Positions 37,165 through 46,083 of a DNA stretch of 64,000 nucleotides are shown here, piece by piece (the stretch's first letter is position 1; each line of letters starts with the position of its first letter). Origin of the DNA: Hyphomicrobiales bacterium (GTDB lineage: Bacteria > Pseudomonadota > Alphaproteobacteria > Rhizobiales > Rhizobiaceae); assembly GCA_900473805.1 (NCBI GenBank), contig UCMS01000006.1, positions 419,736 to 483,735 on the forward strand, read 5' to 3'. A program made the position numbers and the translations under genes. The notes below the pieces were generated by a model that saw only the letters and a program-made list of their open reading frames with translations, searched no databases and was not told the DNA's origin.

Positions 37165-37854
37165 TCAGAAATGCGTCGATTCGGGCGAATCGATTCGCGG
37201 AACAGACCAGTCGAGCAGTTGCGGGAGAGGCGTCCACCACCCGGTCGTGAGGCCACCCTGGCGCAGCATGGCCGCGGTCCAGGTGTTGCAGCCGGCCAGC
37301 GCGTTGAACCCGCCACGCGCCTGGAAAAAAGCATCGTCCAGTCCATAGGCAGCGCCTTCGATAACCAAGGGCAACCCACCGTCCCGCTGGAAGCTGTCAC
37401 GGATCGCCGCGATCATCCGCCGCCGGCCCTCCGCCGAAACGGACAACACCCGAACCGCCTTATGACCCCGGTCGATCGGTCCGGCGACTTCGACATGCAT
37501 CACCGACCGGTCAAGGGTCAGCGCCCGCAACACCGGCAGAGGTTTCAGATCGCCCCATGTCGGCGTCTCGATATAGAAGGACCGGCCACCCCAGCCGAAC
37601 ACCAGATAGGCGGCACCGGGCATGCCGATCGGCAGGCCGGACGGGGTGAGATCGGCAAAGGCAGCCCGCACCTCGTCGTCGAGCGTAAGCGCGATATCGG
37701 TATGGATCGGATTGGAGAGCAGCAGGATTTCCCGGGTCTCGGTCGATGCGGCAAGCGATGGCGCCACCAGCGGCCGTGGGACGAAGGTCCCAAGGCCAAG
37801 CGCGACAAGGACGAGCAGGAAACCCGCAGAGAGCGCGCGCAAAACCCTTCGCAT
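37165..37854 (-). CDS. TIGR02117/DUF2459 urease-associated hypothetical protein
   Basis: A 229-residue protein with an N-terminal signal or anchor helix (RRVLRALSAGFLLVLVALGLG). Conserved blocks are LLLSNPIHTDIALTLD, YLVFGWGGRSFYIETPTWGDL and GCNTWTAAMLRQGGL. This family is known to occur near urease genes in rhizobia. The conserved His and Cys (IHTDI, CNTW) could form an enzymatic dyad, but no activity is established. It is probably periplasmic. The start at 37854 has GGAG upstream; the longer reading begins with TTG. Confidence 0.82.
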   Translation of the reverse strand: MRRVLRALSAGFLLVLVALGLGTFVPRPLVAPSLAASTETREILLLSNPIHTDIALTLDDEVRAAFADLTPSGLPIGMPGAAYLVFGWGGRSFYIETPTWGDLKPLPVLRALTLDRSVMHVEVAGPIDRGHKAVRVLSVSAEGRRRMIAAIRDSFQRDGGLPLVIEGAAYGLDDAFFQARGGFNALAGCNTWTAAMLRQGGLTTGWWTPLPQLLDWSVPRIDSPESTHF

Positions 37855-37993
37855 CAACGCAGCTCCGGCTTCGTGACATGCGGCAGCATTTGTAACAGAC
37901 GGCCTTTCACGCAAGCCAAGTCAGCGTTGCCCTTGAGGGATGGTTGGCAAATACGGCTTCAACCAAAAGAAAAACGAAAATTGACCGGATCAC

Positions 37994-38236
37994 TCAATTG
38001 GTAAGATCGAGACGGTGTTCGATACGCTGGACCTTTTCCGTCAAACGATCGATCCTCAACCCCATCTCGGCGACACCGGTCGCATCCGCACTCTGGTCGC
38101 GCCGAAGCCCGGCAAGGCCGATCTCAATCCGGGTCAGCCGATGCCCGTCGTCCATCAATGTGTCACGCAGGTCACGGATATCCGTTCGGATGGCCCGCAA
38201 ATGCTCCAGCACAAGATTATTCACGTCTTCAGCCAT
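37994..38236 (-). CDS. Small coiled-coil hypothetical protein
   Basis: An 80-residue protein beginning MAEDVNNLVLEHLRAIRTDIRD, almost entirely heptad-patterned helix (LRDTLMDDGHRLTRIEIGLAGL; IDRLTEKVQRIEHRL). It has no cysteine or TM segment. It follows ureC on the same strand with 73 bases between them, so it may be part of the urease transcript. No function known. Confidence 0.65.
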   Translation of the reverse strand: MAEDVNNLVLEHLRAIRTDIRDLRDTLMDDGHRLTRIEIGLAGLRRDQSADATGVAEMGLRIDRLTEKVQRIEHRLDLTN

Positions 38237-38309
38237 GGTGCCCACCGTCGGTCCATGGCGACAGTGTACACCAAACGGCAGAACCGGCAATCCAGCCGCC
38301 TGTGCTCGA

Positions 38310-40022
38310 TCAGAACAGGAAGTATCGCTGCGCCATCGGCAGCTTGGTCGCCGGTTCGCAGGTGAGCAGCTCGCCATCGGCCCGCACTTCATAGGTCTCC
38401 GGATCGACCTCGATATGCGGCGTCAGGTCGTTGTGGATCATCGACTTCTTCGAGATGCCGCCGCGCGTGTTCTTGACCGCGACCATCTGCTTGGCGGTGC
38501 CGAGACGGTTGGCGAGCCCGCCATCCAGCGCCGCCTGGGAGACGAAGGTGACGGACGTATTGGTACGCGCCTTGCCGAAGGAGCCGAACATCGGCCGGTA
38601 ATGCACCGGCTGCGGGGTCGGGATCGAGGCATTCGGGTCGCCCATCGGAGCTGCCGCAATCATGCCGCCGAGCAGCACCATATCGGGCTTCACGCCGAAG
38701 AAAGCCGGGTTCCAGATGACGAGGTCGGCGCGCTTGCCGATTTCGACCGAGCCGATCTCGTGGGACAGACCGTGCGCGATGGCGGGGTTGATCGTGTATT
38801 TGGCGATGTAGCGCTTGACGCGGACATTGTCGTTGTCGCCTGTCTCGCTCGGCAGGCGCCCACGCTGGCGCTTCATCTTGTCGGCCGTCTGCCAAGTCCG
38901 GATCGCGACCTCGCCGACGCGGCCCATGGCCTGGCTGTCGGAGGAGATGATCGAGAAAGCGCCGATATCGTGCAGGATGTCTTCCGCCGCGATCGTTTCC
39001 TTGCGGATGCGGCTTTCGGCAAAGGCAATATCCTCAGGGATCGACGAGGACAGGTGATGGCAGACCATCAGCATGTCCAGATGCTCGGCGATCGTGTTGA
39101 CCGTATAGGGCCGCGTCGGGTTGGTCGACGACGGGATGACATTCAGTTGACCGCAGATCTTGATGATGTCGGGCGCATGGCCACCGCCCGCCCCTTCCGT
39201 ATGGAAGGCATGGATGGTGCGGCCCTTGATCGCGCCGACCGTATCCTCGACGAAGCCCGACTCGTTCAGCGTATCCGTGTGGATCATCACCTGAACGTCA
39301 TACTGGTCGGCAACCGATAGGCAGCAGTCGATGGCACCGGGCGTGGTGCCCCAGTCCTCGTGCAGCTTGAGCGAAGTGGCGCCGGCCAGCACCATTTCCT
39401 CGAGCGCCCCCGGTAGCGAGGCATTGCCCTTGCCGGCAAAGGCGAGGTTCATCGGGAAAGCATCCGCCGCCTCGATCATCCGTGCGATGTGCCAGGGGCC
39501 GGGCGTGCAGGTGGTGGCGAGCGTGCCATGGGCGGGACCGGTGCCGCCGCCCAGCATGCAGGTGAGGCCGGACATCAGCGCCTCCTCGATCTGCTGAGGG
39601 CAGATGAAGTGGATATGGGCGTCCATGCCGCCGGCGGTGATGATCTTGCCTTCGCCGGCAATTGCTTCCGTGCCCGGACCGACGATGATGTCGACGCCGG
39701 GCTGGGTGTCCGGATTGCCGGCCTTGCCGATCGCAACGATCCGGCCGTCCTTCAGGCCGATATCCGCCTTCACGATCCCCCAGTGGTCGAGGATCAGCGC
39801 ATTGGTGATGACCGTATCCACGGCGCCGTCGGCCCGGGTCACCTGGCTCTGGCCCATGCCGTCACGGATGACCTTGCCGCCGCCGAACTTCACCTCTTCG
39901 CCATAGGTGGTGAAATCCTTCTCCACCTCGATGAACAGTTCCGTATCGGCAAGACGCACCTTGTCGCCCTTGGTCGGACCGAACATTGAAGCATAGGCGG
40001 CGCGGGACATCTTGAAGGACAT
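38310..40022 (-). CDS. ureC: Urease subunit alpha (catalytic)
   Basis: Full-length 570-residue urease alpha chain. Nickel and active-site elements are intact: [12 protein letters not shown] (H-x-H), the carbamylated lysine in [41 protein letters not shown], the flexible-flap region [21 protein letters not shown] and the metal Asp further on. It hydrolyses urea to ammonia and carbamate in the cytoplasm as (alpha-beta-gamma)3. AAGGAA precedes the ATG. Two extra genes separate it from ureB upstream, a rhizobial arrangement. Confidence 0.98.
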   Translation of the reverse strand: MSFKMSRAAYASMFGPTKGDKVRLADTELFIEVEKDFTTYGEEVKFGGGKVIRDGMGQSQVTRADGAVDTVITNALILDHWGIVKADIGLKDGRIVAIGKAGNPDTQPGVDIIVGPGTEAIAGEGKIITAGGMDAHIHFICPQQIEEALMSGLTCMLGGGTGPAHGTLATTCTPGPWHIARMIEAADAFPMNLAFAGKGNASLPGALEEMVLAGATSLKLHEDWGTTPGAIDCCLSVADQYDVQVMIHTDTLNESGFVEDTVGAIKGRTIHAFHTEGAGGGHAPDIIKICGQLNVIPSSTNPTRPYTVNTIAEHLDMLMVCHHLSSSIPEDIAFAESRIRKETIAAEDILHDIGAFSIISSDSQAMGRVGEVAIRTWQTADKMKRQRGRLPSETGDNDNVRVKRYIAKYTINPAIAHGLSHEIGSVEIGKRADLVIWNPAFFGVKPDMVLLGGMIAAAPMGDPNASIPTPQPVHYRPMFGSFGKARTNTSVTFVSQAALDGGLANRLGTAKQMVAVKNTRGGISKKSMIHNDLTPHIEVDPETYEVRADGELLTCEPATKLPMAQRYFLF

Positions 40023-40027
40023 GGGCG

Positions 40028-40678
40028 TCAGGTTCCTTGGGCGAGGGAAGAAGCAAAGAGGGGTTGCAGCCGCATCACGCGACCGCTGTCGATGTAACGA
40101 TCGACCAGACGACGCTCGGCGTCGAAGGGATGACCATCCCAGCCGGCATGGCCGAAACCGGCAAGGATGATCGTGTCATCGGCATGGGCAGGATCGGAGA
40201 GCAGCGCCTCGATCACCACCAAGCCGCTCGATGGCACCACATAGGCTTCGGCATCAAGGGCCGAGAGCTTTTCATCCAGCCTCTCGTGCACGTCTCGATG
40301 AACGATCCTGTGGCGCTTTCCATTTGCATGGGCGAAGGTTGCGAAGCCGTCGGTGTAATCATCGCAGAAGTCATCGAGTTCCGGATGGCTGATGGCGAGT
40401 GCGCCCTTCAGAGCGGCAAATTTGTCCGGGTCCCGCACCGACCAGATCTCGGCAGTGCGGCGCACGGCCTCGCTATCGCGCCAGTTCGGATCGGCGAGCA
40501 TCTGGGCCCCCGGACGGCCGGTGTTGCAGACAGCGACGATATCCGTCTTGCGCCCCGCCGCGCCGAAATTACGGCTGCCGTTGAACCGGATGACGAGATC
40601 CGCCGCATCGATGAGCGAGGCCACTCCGTCGTCCACCGGTCCATTGCCGACAATCATGACTTGCCGTGCCTGAGCCAT
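40028..40678 (-). CDS. Urease-operon protein with GT29 (sialyltransferase)-like N-terminus
   Basis: A 216-residue protein located between the lprI-like gene and ureC, 5 bases before ureC. Its start [27 protein letters not shown] closely follows the sialylmotif-L pattern of GT29/DUF115-type glycosyltransferases (VGNgP, G, ID-D-ViRfN), then [13 protein letters not shown]. The later part has [12 protein letters not shown] and [16 protein letters not shown], which would fit motif S / the acceptor region. Rhizobial homologues are often called urease operon accessory proteins without biochemical proof. A real glycosyltransferase activity is inference only. GAGGGT precedes the ATG. Confidence 0.75.
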   Translation of the reverse strand: MAQARQVMIVGNGPVDDGVASLIDAADLVIRFNGSRNFGAAGRKTDIVAVCNTGRPGAQMLADPNWRDSEAVRRTAEIWSVRDPDKFAALKGALAISHPELDDFCDDYTDGFATFAHANGKRHRIVHRDVHERLDEKLSALDAEAYVVPSSGLVVIEALLSDPAHADDTIILAGFGHAGWDGHPFDAERRLVDRYIDSGRVMRLQPLFASSLAQGT

Positions 40679-40690
40679 TGCGTCACACCC

Positions 40691-41125
40691 TCAATAGAGC
40701 CCGACCAATGATTTCAGCTCTTCCGTCCGGCGCTTTGTCAGCTCCGCCAGGCAGGAAGAGATCATCAACGGCTGCATCGAACCACCCTCGGCCGAGTAAC
40801 CTTCGACATCGCAGGCGGCGTCGCGATAGGCGAGCCAGGCACGCTGCGAAACCAGAAGCCGCTTGGCTGCACCATTGGCATCCGAGGGGGGCGACGCCTT
40901 GTCCCATGCGAGCATGGCGGCGCGTGTCTCGGCCCATTGGGCATTCATCGCGGCATCGGCTTTTCGATAGTCCTCGGCCGAACACTGGTTCATGTCGGCC
41001 TGGGTCTGGGCATTGTTGCAGTCGACGTCCCGCACGTCCTCACCCGAGGCCGGCGCGTCTTGCAGCAATACGCAGCCGCACAGCATCAGGATCACGCCCA
41101 AGTTCATCGCACGCACCATGACCAT
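40691..41125 (-). CDS. LprI-like (DUF1311) periplasmic protein
   Basis: A protein of up to 144 residues with a short hydrophobic leader ending in LMLCGC, which could be a lipobox or a normal signal peptide. It then has the DUF1311 pattern: VDCNNAQTQADMNQCSAEDYRKADAAMN, LLVSQRAWLAYRDAACD and SCLAELTKRRTEEL, with four cysteines likely in two disulfides. LprI-type proteins inhibit lysozyme; here it sits between ureB and the GT29-like gene. The start may be the third codon (41119), better spaced from GGAGGGG. Confidence 0.82.
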   Translation of the reverse strand: MVMVRAMNLGVILMLCGCVLLQDAPASGEDVRDVDCNNAQTQADMNQCSAEDYRKADAAMNAQWAETRAAMLAWDKASPPSDANGAAKRLLVSQRAWLAYRDAACDVEGYSAEGGSMQPLMISSCLAELTKRRTEELKSLVGLY

Positions 41126-41143
41126 CCCCTCCGGCCAGCCATG

Positions 41144-41449
41144 TCAGAGGCCACCCATGACCTGCTGGCGGAAACCATAGACTTCGCGTTTGCCCGACAG
41201 CGGGATCAGCGTCACCTGCCGGGTCTGGCCGGGCTCGAAGCGCACAGCCGTGCCCGCCGGAATATCGAGCCGCATGCCGCGCGCCTGTTCGCGCTCGAAG
41301 ATCAGCCCGGCATTGGTCTCGTAGAAATGGTAGTGGCTACCAACCTGCACCGGCCGATCGCCGCTGTTCGACACCTCGAGCGTCACCGTCGGAAGGCCGG
41401 CATTCAGTTCGATTTCGCCTGCGGCTGCAATGATTTCACCGGGGATCAT
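41144..41449 (-). CDS. ureB: Urease subunit beta
   Basis: A 101-residue chain starting [18 protein letters not shown], with the typical [20 protein letters not shown] and [23 protein letters not shown]. It is the structural subunit of the urease core. The start at 41449 has AAGGAG 7 bases upstream; the longer reading starts with TTG. The DUF1272 gene precedes it directly. Confidence 0.97.
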   Translation of the reverse strand: MIPGEIIAAAGEIELNAGLPTVTLEVSNSGDRPVQVGSHYHFYETNAGLIFEREQARGMRLDIPAGTAVRFEPGQTRQVTLIPLSGKREVYGFRQQVMGGL

Positions 41450-41469
41450 GAATCGCTCCTTCAGCGGGT

Positions 41470-41721
41470 TCAAGCGGCGCGCGAAGGCGTGCAGCCCTCG
41501 GCTTTCAGGACGCGCTTGGTGGATGCCGGATTGTTGGCGAGCTTGCCGACGGGTCGGATCGGCCGGCGCACCAGTTCACCGCCGCAGTTCGGGCAGATGC
41601 CGGCAAGCGTGGTCGAGGCGCAGTCGGCGCAATAGGTGCATTCGAAGCTGCAGATCATCGCCAGGCTCTCCGGCGGCAGATCCTTGTCGCAGCACTCGCA
41701 GTTCGGCCGAAGCTCAAGCAT
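41470..41721 (-). CDS. DUF1272 small zinc-finger-like protein
   Basis: An 83-residue protein. The first 60 residues match DUF1272: [19 protein letters not shown], then [12 protein letters not shown] and [12 protein letters not shown]. Eight or so cysteines in CxxC pairs suggest two zinc sites. The start is ATG 41721, overlapping the stop of the upstream membrane-protein gene by 8 bases; GGTGGG is upstream. Between ureA and ureB, on the same strand. Confidence 0.85.
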   Translation of the reverse strand: MLELRPNCECCDKDLPPESLAMICSFECTYCADCASTTLAGICPNCGGELVRRPIRPVGKLANNPASTKRVLKAEGCTPSRAA

Positions 41722-42163
41722 TTTTCCCACCTAAGAGTAATAGAATAATTGAGCCTATGAAGAGGAGAATCCAAGCACATCCACTCAACAAGATAAATGG
41801 AGCAGCTTGAAGTTTCTGAGGAATCTCAATTCTGAGAGCCGTAGATGCCCGCGTATCCAACTCATGTTCCCATCCAAAACCGGATGCCAGCTCAGCCTCT
41901 ATGCGCGCGATATATCGTCCTATCGTCTTCGTTCGTATAAAATGGGGGATTGAAACAGCTGCCCCCAAGATAACAAGGAAGGGCATCGCAAAAAGGGAAT
42001 TTTCATTCGCACCTTGAGAGTGCGCGAAGGCAAAAATTGCGGCGACACCACCAACAACTGCCAGTTCGACCTGAATTACAGCCTTCAAATGATGATCTAC
42101 CTCAGAACGAAGAGCTTTGTATTCCTCAAGCAGAAAGAGTTGTCTGGACGTGAGATCTGCCAC
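41714..42163 (-). CDS. Hypothetical membrane protein between ureA and DUF1272 gene
   Basis: A 149-residue protein. It has an amphipathic N-terminal helix (LTSRQLFLLEEYKALRSEVDHHLK), TM1 (IQVELAVVGGVAAIFAFAH), TM2 (LFAMPFLVILGAAVSIPHFI), a ~45-residue soluble loop and TM3 (FILLSGCAWILLFIGSIILLLLG). The start is GTG at 42163: a near-perfect AGGGAGGTGAT sequence that overlaps the ureA stop sits just before it. Base composition is AT-richer than the neighbouring ure genes, hinting at a later insertion. No family recognised. Confidence 0.72.
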   Translation of the reverse strand: MADLTSRQLFLLEEYKALRSEVDHHLKAVIQVELAVVGGVAAIFAFAHSQGANENSLFAMPFLVILGAAVSIPHFIRTKTIGRYIARIEAELASGFGWEHELDTRASTALRIEIPQKLQAAPFILLSGCAWILLFIGSIILLLLGGKNA

Positions 42164-42173
42164 GATCACCTCC

Positions 42174-42476
42174 CTACCGAATGGGTTCGTGCACGGTGAC
42201 GAGCTTCGTCCCATCCGGGAACGTCGCCTCGACCTGCACGTCGTGGATCATCTCGGCGATGCCCTCCATCACCTGGTCCCGGGTGATGACATGGGCGCCC
42301 GCCTCCATCAGATCGGCGACGCTGCGGCCGTCGCGCGCGCCTTCAACGACGAAATCGGAAATGAGCGCGATCGCTTCCGGATAGTTGAGCTTGACGCCCC
42401 GCTCCAGCCGGCGCCGCGCGACGATGGCGGCCATGGCGATCAGCAGTTTGTCCTTTTCCCGCGGCGTCAGGTTCAT
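42174..42476 (-). CDS. ureA: Urease subunit gamma
   Basis: A complete 100-residue gamma chain: [59 protein letters not shown]. Length and sequence are canonical. It follows ureD by 21 bases on the same strand. Confidence 0.97.
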   Translation of the reverse strand: MNLTPREKDKLLIAMAAIVARRRLERGVKLNYPEAIALISDFVVEGARDGRSVADLMEAGAHVITRDQVMEGIAEMIHDVQVEATFPDGTKLVTVHEPIR

Positions 42477-42497
42477 GCGTGCTCCAATCAGGTGTCG

Positions 42498-43316
42498 TCA
42501 GAGAGTCCAGACTTTTGGCACAGACGCGCCCCCGCGCAAGGCCGAAATGATCGGGATGAGGATTTTTCGCAAGGCAAAGCCATCACTGGCCGAGACACGG
42601 GCAACAAGCTTGCCTTGCCAATAACTTACGCCGCCCATTTCTTCACCAATCAGCCCACGGATTGGGCTGACCAGTCCTTCTGCACGGGGGCTGACATGGA
42701 TCAGCGTGGCGAAAGCAACACGGCCCGACAGGACGCCCGGATGGGCGGTCAGGCCGGCGACATCGCCTTCGAGCTTAAGGTCTTCGGCATGCAGCAGACG
42801 CCCTTCCCGGCGGATCCGCCAGCGGTCACGCACCAGGCCCGCATTCATCGCCTCGCCCATCGCCTTACGGCCAAGCAGGATTGCCTCGACCGCGAGGAAT
42901 TCGGCGTCGTCAGCGAGATCGACCTCGAGCCGTCGGGTGAGAGAAGCGTTGTCGAAGAGAATACTTTCCTGCGGCAGCCAATGGAATTTGGCGCCTGCCG
43001 CCACCTCGATTCGGCTGGTGATCTGGCCAGTGCCGGCCGAGGCCTTGTAGATCTTCTCGCAGGCCTGCGTCGTTGCGGTGACGAAACAGCCAGGACCGGC
43101 GCGAAAATGCCAGTCGAATTGGTCACCGCCGGTAATGCCGCCGGCGGTGTTGATGGTTACCGCCTCGAGTTCGTCGGTAAAACTTTCGGGCAGACGGATT
43201 TTCGCCGCCCCCTCCTGGAAAAGCTCGGCGATGCGCGTGCGCCCGCCGAGCGACTTGGTTACAAGTCGCCCGATACCACGGGCACGCTGTTGTCGTGTGT
43301 GCTGGATTGCTTGCAC
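42498..43316 (-). CDS. ureD: Urease accessory protein UreD
   Basis: A 272-residue maturation scaffold with the core [54 protein letters not shown] and a conserved C-terminus. It binds apo-urease and recruits UreF/UreG. The start is taken as GTG 43316, which has AGGGGAAAAC directly upstream; the longer reading (GTG 43370) adds unrelated residues. It overlaps the end of the esterase gene by 58 bases, so the two genes are probably on one transcript. Confidence 0.93.
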   Translation of the reverse strand: MQAIQHTRQQRARGIGRLVTKSLGGRTRIAELFQEGAAKIRLPESFTDELEAVTINTAGGITGGDQFDWHFRAGPGCFVTATTQACEKIYKASAGTGQITSRIEVAAGAKFHWLPQESILFDNASLTRRLEVDLADDAEFLAVEAILLGRKAMGEAMNAGLVRDRWRIRREGRLLHAEDLKLEGDVAGLTAHPGVLSGRVAFATLIHVSPRAEGLVSPIRGLIGEEMGGVSYWQGKLVARVSASDGFALRKILIPIISALRGGASVPKVWTL

Positions 43317-44386
43317 GTTTTCCCCTGCCCGCCATTCTGGTTTGAGGCGGTTGTCTGGCCGTCCGCGCACGAAGCACCGACGGTATTTCCGGCCATCAAA
43401 TCACCGCCGGATGTGCGGAAGAAGTCCCACATTCTGTCGGTCGCATCAACCTCGCGGATGGTCTTGTCTCCGGCCGATGCCAGCTGAAACAGCACCGAGC
43501 GGGCCGGCCAGGCATGGTCAGCATTGGCGATCACGTAGGACATGACGCTGGTGCCGGCCCGGCAACCCATATAGCGGGAGACATCGGCCGAAGCGCCGGT
43601 CTCGGTCTGCGGCCGCGTATTGCAGCCATTGAGCTCGGCCCAACGGTTGAGCGCCACTTCGCCGCCATAGCGCCAATAGGCCTTGCCGCCGCCATCGAAC
43701 GGATTGACGTGATCCTTCATGCCCGAAAAGGCGATGATCGACACGGGCCGGCTCGGCTGGCAGCTTTCGCGCCTTGGCAGCCAGACACCGTTTTCCTCGA
43801 CAGGCGTTCCGGCGCGCAGTCCCATGACGAAACCGGCAGCGGCAAAATCGCCAAAGCCGTTGCAGATATATTGCGACAGCATGCGCCCGCCACCGGAATA
43901 GCCGGACGCATAGACCTTGGTGGCGTCGATGCAGAGCGTTTCCTTGATGAGCCTCAGCGCATCACGGATGGCAGCGGACTCATCCGCCCCCTCGCCGGCC
44001 GTCACACCCGGCACATTCCAGGCATGAGTATTCGGCAACTCGCCCTTGAGGCTGCCGGCGAGCGCCATGACGACAAAGCCTTCACGCTCCGCGACCTCGT
44101 CCCAATGGCTGCGTTTGAGCTGCACCGTGGGATTGCTGTTCGATCCGTGGAAATCGAGGACCAGCGGGACCTTCTTCTTGCCCGAATAACTGGTCGGAAT
44201 GACATAGACCGCCTCGCGCATCACGCCGCCGGACTGGAAGGTCAGTCTATGTTGGCCGGGCTGGACCGCAGTGCCGCAGCTCGCCGCTTCGGCAGAAACC
44301 GCCGACAGTCCGAAGAGAAAGAGCCCCGCGACCGCACGAGCCAATACGCTCGCCCGAGCGCGGTGAGATACCGTGCTGGATGTCAT
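43259..44386 (-). CDS. Secreted PHB-depolymerase/LpqC-type esterase
   Basis: A 375-residue alpha/beta hydrolase with an N-terminal signal peptide ([19 protein letters not shown]). It has the oxyanion-hole region [12 protein letters not shown], the nucleophile elbow [11 protein letters not shown] (Ser), a plausible Asp in [13 protein letters not shown] and the catalytic His in NADHAWP. The family covers polyhydroxybutyrate depolymerases and feruloyl or acetyl-xylan-type esterases. AGAAGG precedes ATG 44386. It heads the urease cluster; a functional tie to urease is not evident. Confidence 0.88.
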   Translation of the reverse strand: MTSSTVSHRARASVLARAVAGLFLFGLSAVSAEAASCGTAVQPGQHRLTFQSGGVMREAVYVIPTSYSGKKKVPLVLDFHGSNSNPTVQLKRSHWDEVAEREGFVVMALAGSLKGELPNTHAWNVPGVTAGEGADESAAIRDALRLIKETLCIDATKVYASGYSGGGRMLSQYICNGFGDFAAAGFVMGLRAGTPVEENGVWLPRRESCQPSRPVSIIAFSGMKDHVNPFDGGGKAYWRYGGEVALNRWAELNGCNTRPQTETGASADVSRYMGCRAGTSVMSYVIANADHAWPARSVLFQLASAGDKTIREVDATDRMWDFFRTSGGDLMAGNTVGASCADGQTTASNQNGGQGKTCKQSSTHDNSVPVVSGDL

Positions 44387-44483
44387 GGATGTGCCTTCTG
44401 TTTGCAGATGCGCGTTCAATACCACGCGTGTCCCCAGCATCAACCCGACTTCGCTAATAAATCATCAACCCTGTCTTGCAAAA

Positions 44484-45179
44484 TCATACGGTCAGATGGC
44501 GGCGCGCCTCCGGCGTATCCAGCGTCTCGGCCGCCCCCTGATGCACGATCTCGCCGCGATCCATGATGTAAACGTGATCGGCCAGCTCGCGGCAGAAATC
44601 GAGATATTGCTCGACGAGCAGGATCGCCATGCCGGTGGTATCGCGCAGATAGCGGATGGCGCGGCCGATATCCTTGATGATCGACGGCTGAATGCCTTCG
44701 GTCGGCTCGTCCAGCACCAGAATCTTCGGTCGGGTAACCATGGCCCGCCCGATCGCAAGCTGCTGCTGCTGACCACCCGAGAGGTCGCCGCCACGCCGCG
44801 ACAGCATGCTGTCGAGAACCGGAAACAGGCTGAAGATGTCGTCGGGGATATAGCGGTCCTTGCGGTCGAGCGGCGCGTAGCCGGTTTCGAGGTTCTCCTT
44901 GACCGTCAACAGCGGAAAGATCTCGCGCCCCTGTGGCACATAACCGACCCCCGTGCGCGCCCGGTTGAACGGAGCCATGCCGTTGAGCTTGGTGCCATTG
45001 AAGGTGATCGTTCCGGCCGACACCGCATGTTGGCCGGTGATGGCGCGCAAGAGCGACGACTTGCCGACCCCGTTTCGCCCGAGCACGCAGGTGATCTTGC
45101 CCATCTCGGCATTGATCGACACGCCGCGCAATGCCTGGGCGGCGCCGTAATGGAGATTGACGTTTTCGACTGTCAGCAT
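44484..45179 (-). CDS. urtE: Urea ABC transporter ATPase UrtE
   Basis: A 231-residue LivF-type ATPase starting MLTVENVNLHYGAAQALRGV. Walker A is GRNGVGKSSLL, the signature LSGGQQQQLAIGRAM, and Walker B ILVLDEPTEGIQPSII; the EGIQPSII stretch is typical of UrtE. It powers high-affinity urea uptake. It is last in the urt operon and separated from urtD by a 144-base repeat block. Confidence 0.95.
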   Translation of the reverse strand: MLTVENVNLHYGAAQALRGVSINAEMGKITCVLGRNGVGKSSLLRAITGQHAVSAGTITFNGTKLNGMAPFNRARTGVGYVPQGREIFPLLTVKENLETGYAPLDRKDRYIPDDIFSLFPVLDSMLSRRGGDLSGGQQQQLAIGRAMVTRPKILVLDEPTEGIQPSIIKDIGRAIRYLRDTTGMAILLVEQYLDFCRELADHVYIMDRGEIVHQGAAETLDTPEARRHLTV

Positions 45180-45202
45180 GGGTTTGTCCCCGTTGTCTTG
45201 TT

Positions 45203-45320
45203 CCCACCTCCCCCTTGAGGGGGAGGTCGCAGCAAAGCTGCGGGTGGGGGTGATCCCTCTGCAATCAGTCACCCCACCCCGGCGCTTTGCGCCGACCCTC
45301 CCCCTCAAGGGGAGGGTGAG
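45203..45320. repeat. RIME-like composite repeat between urtD and urtE
   Basis: It contains CCTCCCCCTTGAGGGGGAGG, then GCGGGTGGGGGTGA, a short spacer, CACCCCACCCCGGCGC and finally CCTCCCCCTCAAGGGGAGG. The same order of modules occurs at 24225-24375 and 48960-49085. It sits within an operon and can form two strong hairpins in the mRNA. Confidence 0.8.
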
Positions 45321-45323
45321 CCA

Positions 45324-46079
45324 TCACCGCCCCAAATAGTTCTCGATGACCTTCTGGTCATTCGAGACGAAATCGATCGTTCCCTCGGCCAGCACCGAGC
45401 CTTCCGCCAGGCACGTCACCTTCACCCCGAGATCCCGAATGAAGCCCATGTCGTGTTCGACGACGACGACGGAGCGGGTCTTGGCGATTTCCTTCAAGAG
45501 AATGGCCGTCTCCGCCGTCTCGGCATCGGTCATGCCGGCGACGGGCTCGTCGACGAGCAGTAGCTTGGGTTCCTGCGCCAGCAGCATGCCGATCTCCAGC
45601 CACTGCTTCTGGCCATGCGAAAGATTGGCCGCGAGCTCATCCTTGCGATGGGTGAGCCGCACCGTCTCCAGGATCTCCTCGATGCGCGCCTTGTCCTCCG
45701 GTGACAGCCGGTAGAAGAGCGTCGCGAATACCCCGCGCTTGCGGTTCAGTGCCAGTTCCAGATTGTCCCAGACGGTATGGCTTTCGAACACCGTCGGCTT
45801 CTGGAATTTTCTGCCAATGCCGAGCTGCGCAATCTCGGCCTCGTCCTTCTTCGTCAGGTCGATCTTGCCGCCGTCGAAGAAGACGTCGCCGGTGTCAGGC
45901 CGCGTTTTGCCGGTGATGATGTCCATCATCGTCGTCTTGCCGGCGCCATTCGGGCCGATGATGGCCCTGAGTTCACCGGGTTCGACGATGAAGGAGAGCG
46001 AGTTCAGCGCCTTGAAACCGTCGAAGGAAACCGACACGCCGTTGAGATAGAGCAGGCTCGATGTTGTCTGGTCGCTCAT
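45324..46079 (-). CDS. urtD: Urea ABC transporter ATPase UrtD
   Basis: A 251-residue LivG-type ATPase. Walker A is GPNGAGKTTMMDIITG, the signature NLSHGQKQWLEIGMLLAQ (SHGQ, as usual in UrtD), Walker B LLLVDEPVAGMTDAET and the switch VVVEHDMGFIRDLG. It pairs with UrtE to drive the UrtB/UrtC channel. It ends 3 bases before the repeat block and follows urtC by 4 bases. Confidence 0.96.
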   Translation of the reverse strand: MSDQTTSSLLYLNGVSVSFDGFKALNSLSFIVEPGELRAIIGPNGAGKTTMMDIITGKTRPDTGDVFFDGGKIDLTKKDEAEIAQLGIGRKFQKPTVFESHTVWDNLELALNRKRGVFATLFYRLSPEDKARIEEILETVRLTHRKDELAANLSHGQKQWLEIGMLLAQEPKLLLVDEPVAGMTDAETAETAILLKEIAKTRSVVVVEHDMGFIRDLGVKVTCLAEGSVLAEGTIDFVSNDQKVIENYLGR

Positions 46080-46083
46080 GGTT

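Noticed and set aside
41450-41473. Upstream start for ureB giving eight extra residues
   Set aside because: The codon is TTG without a ribosome-binding site, while ATG 41449 has AAGGAG at good spacing and matches the family start.
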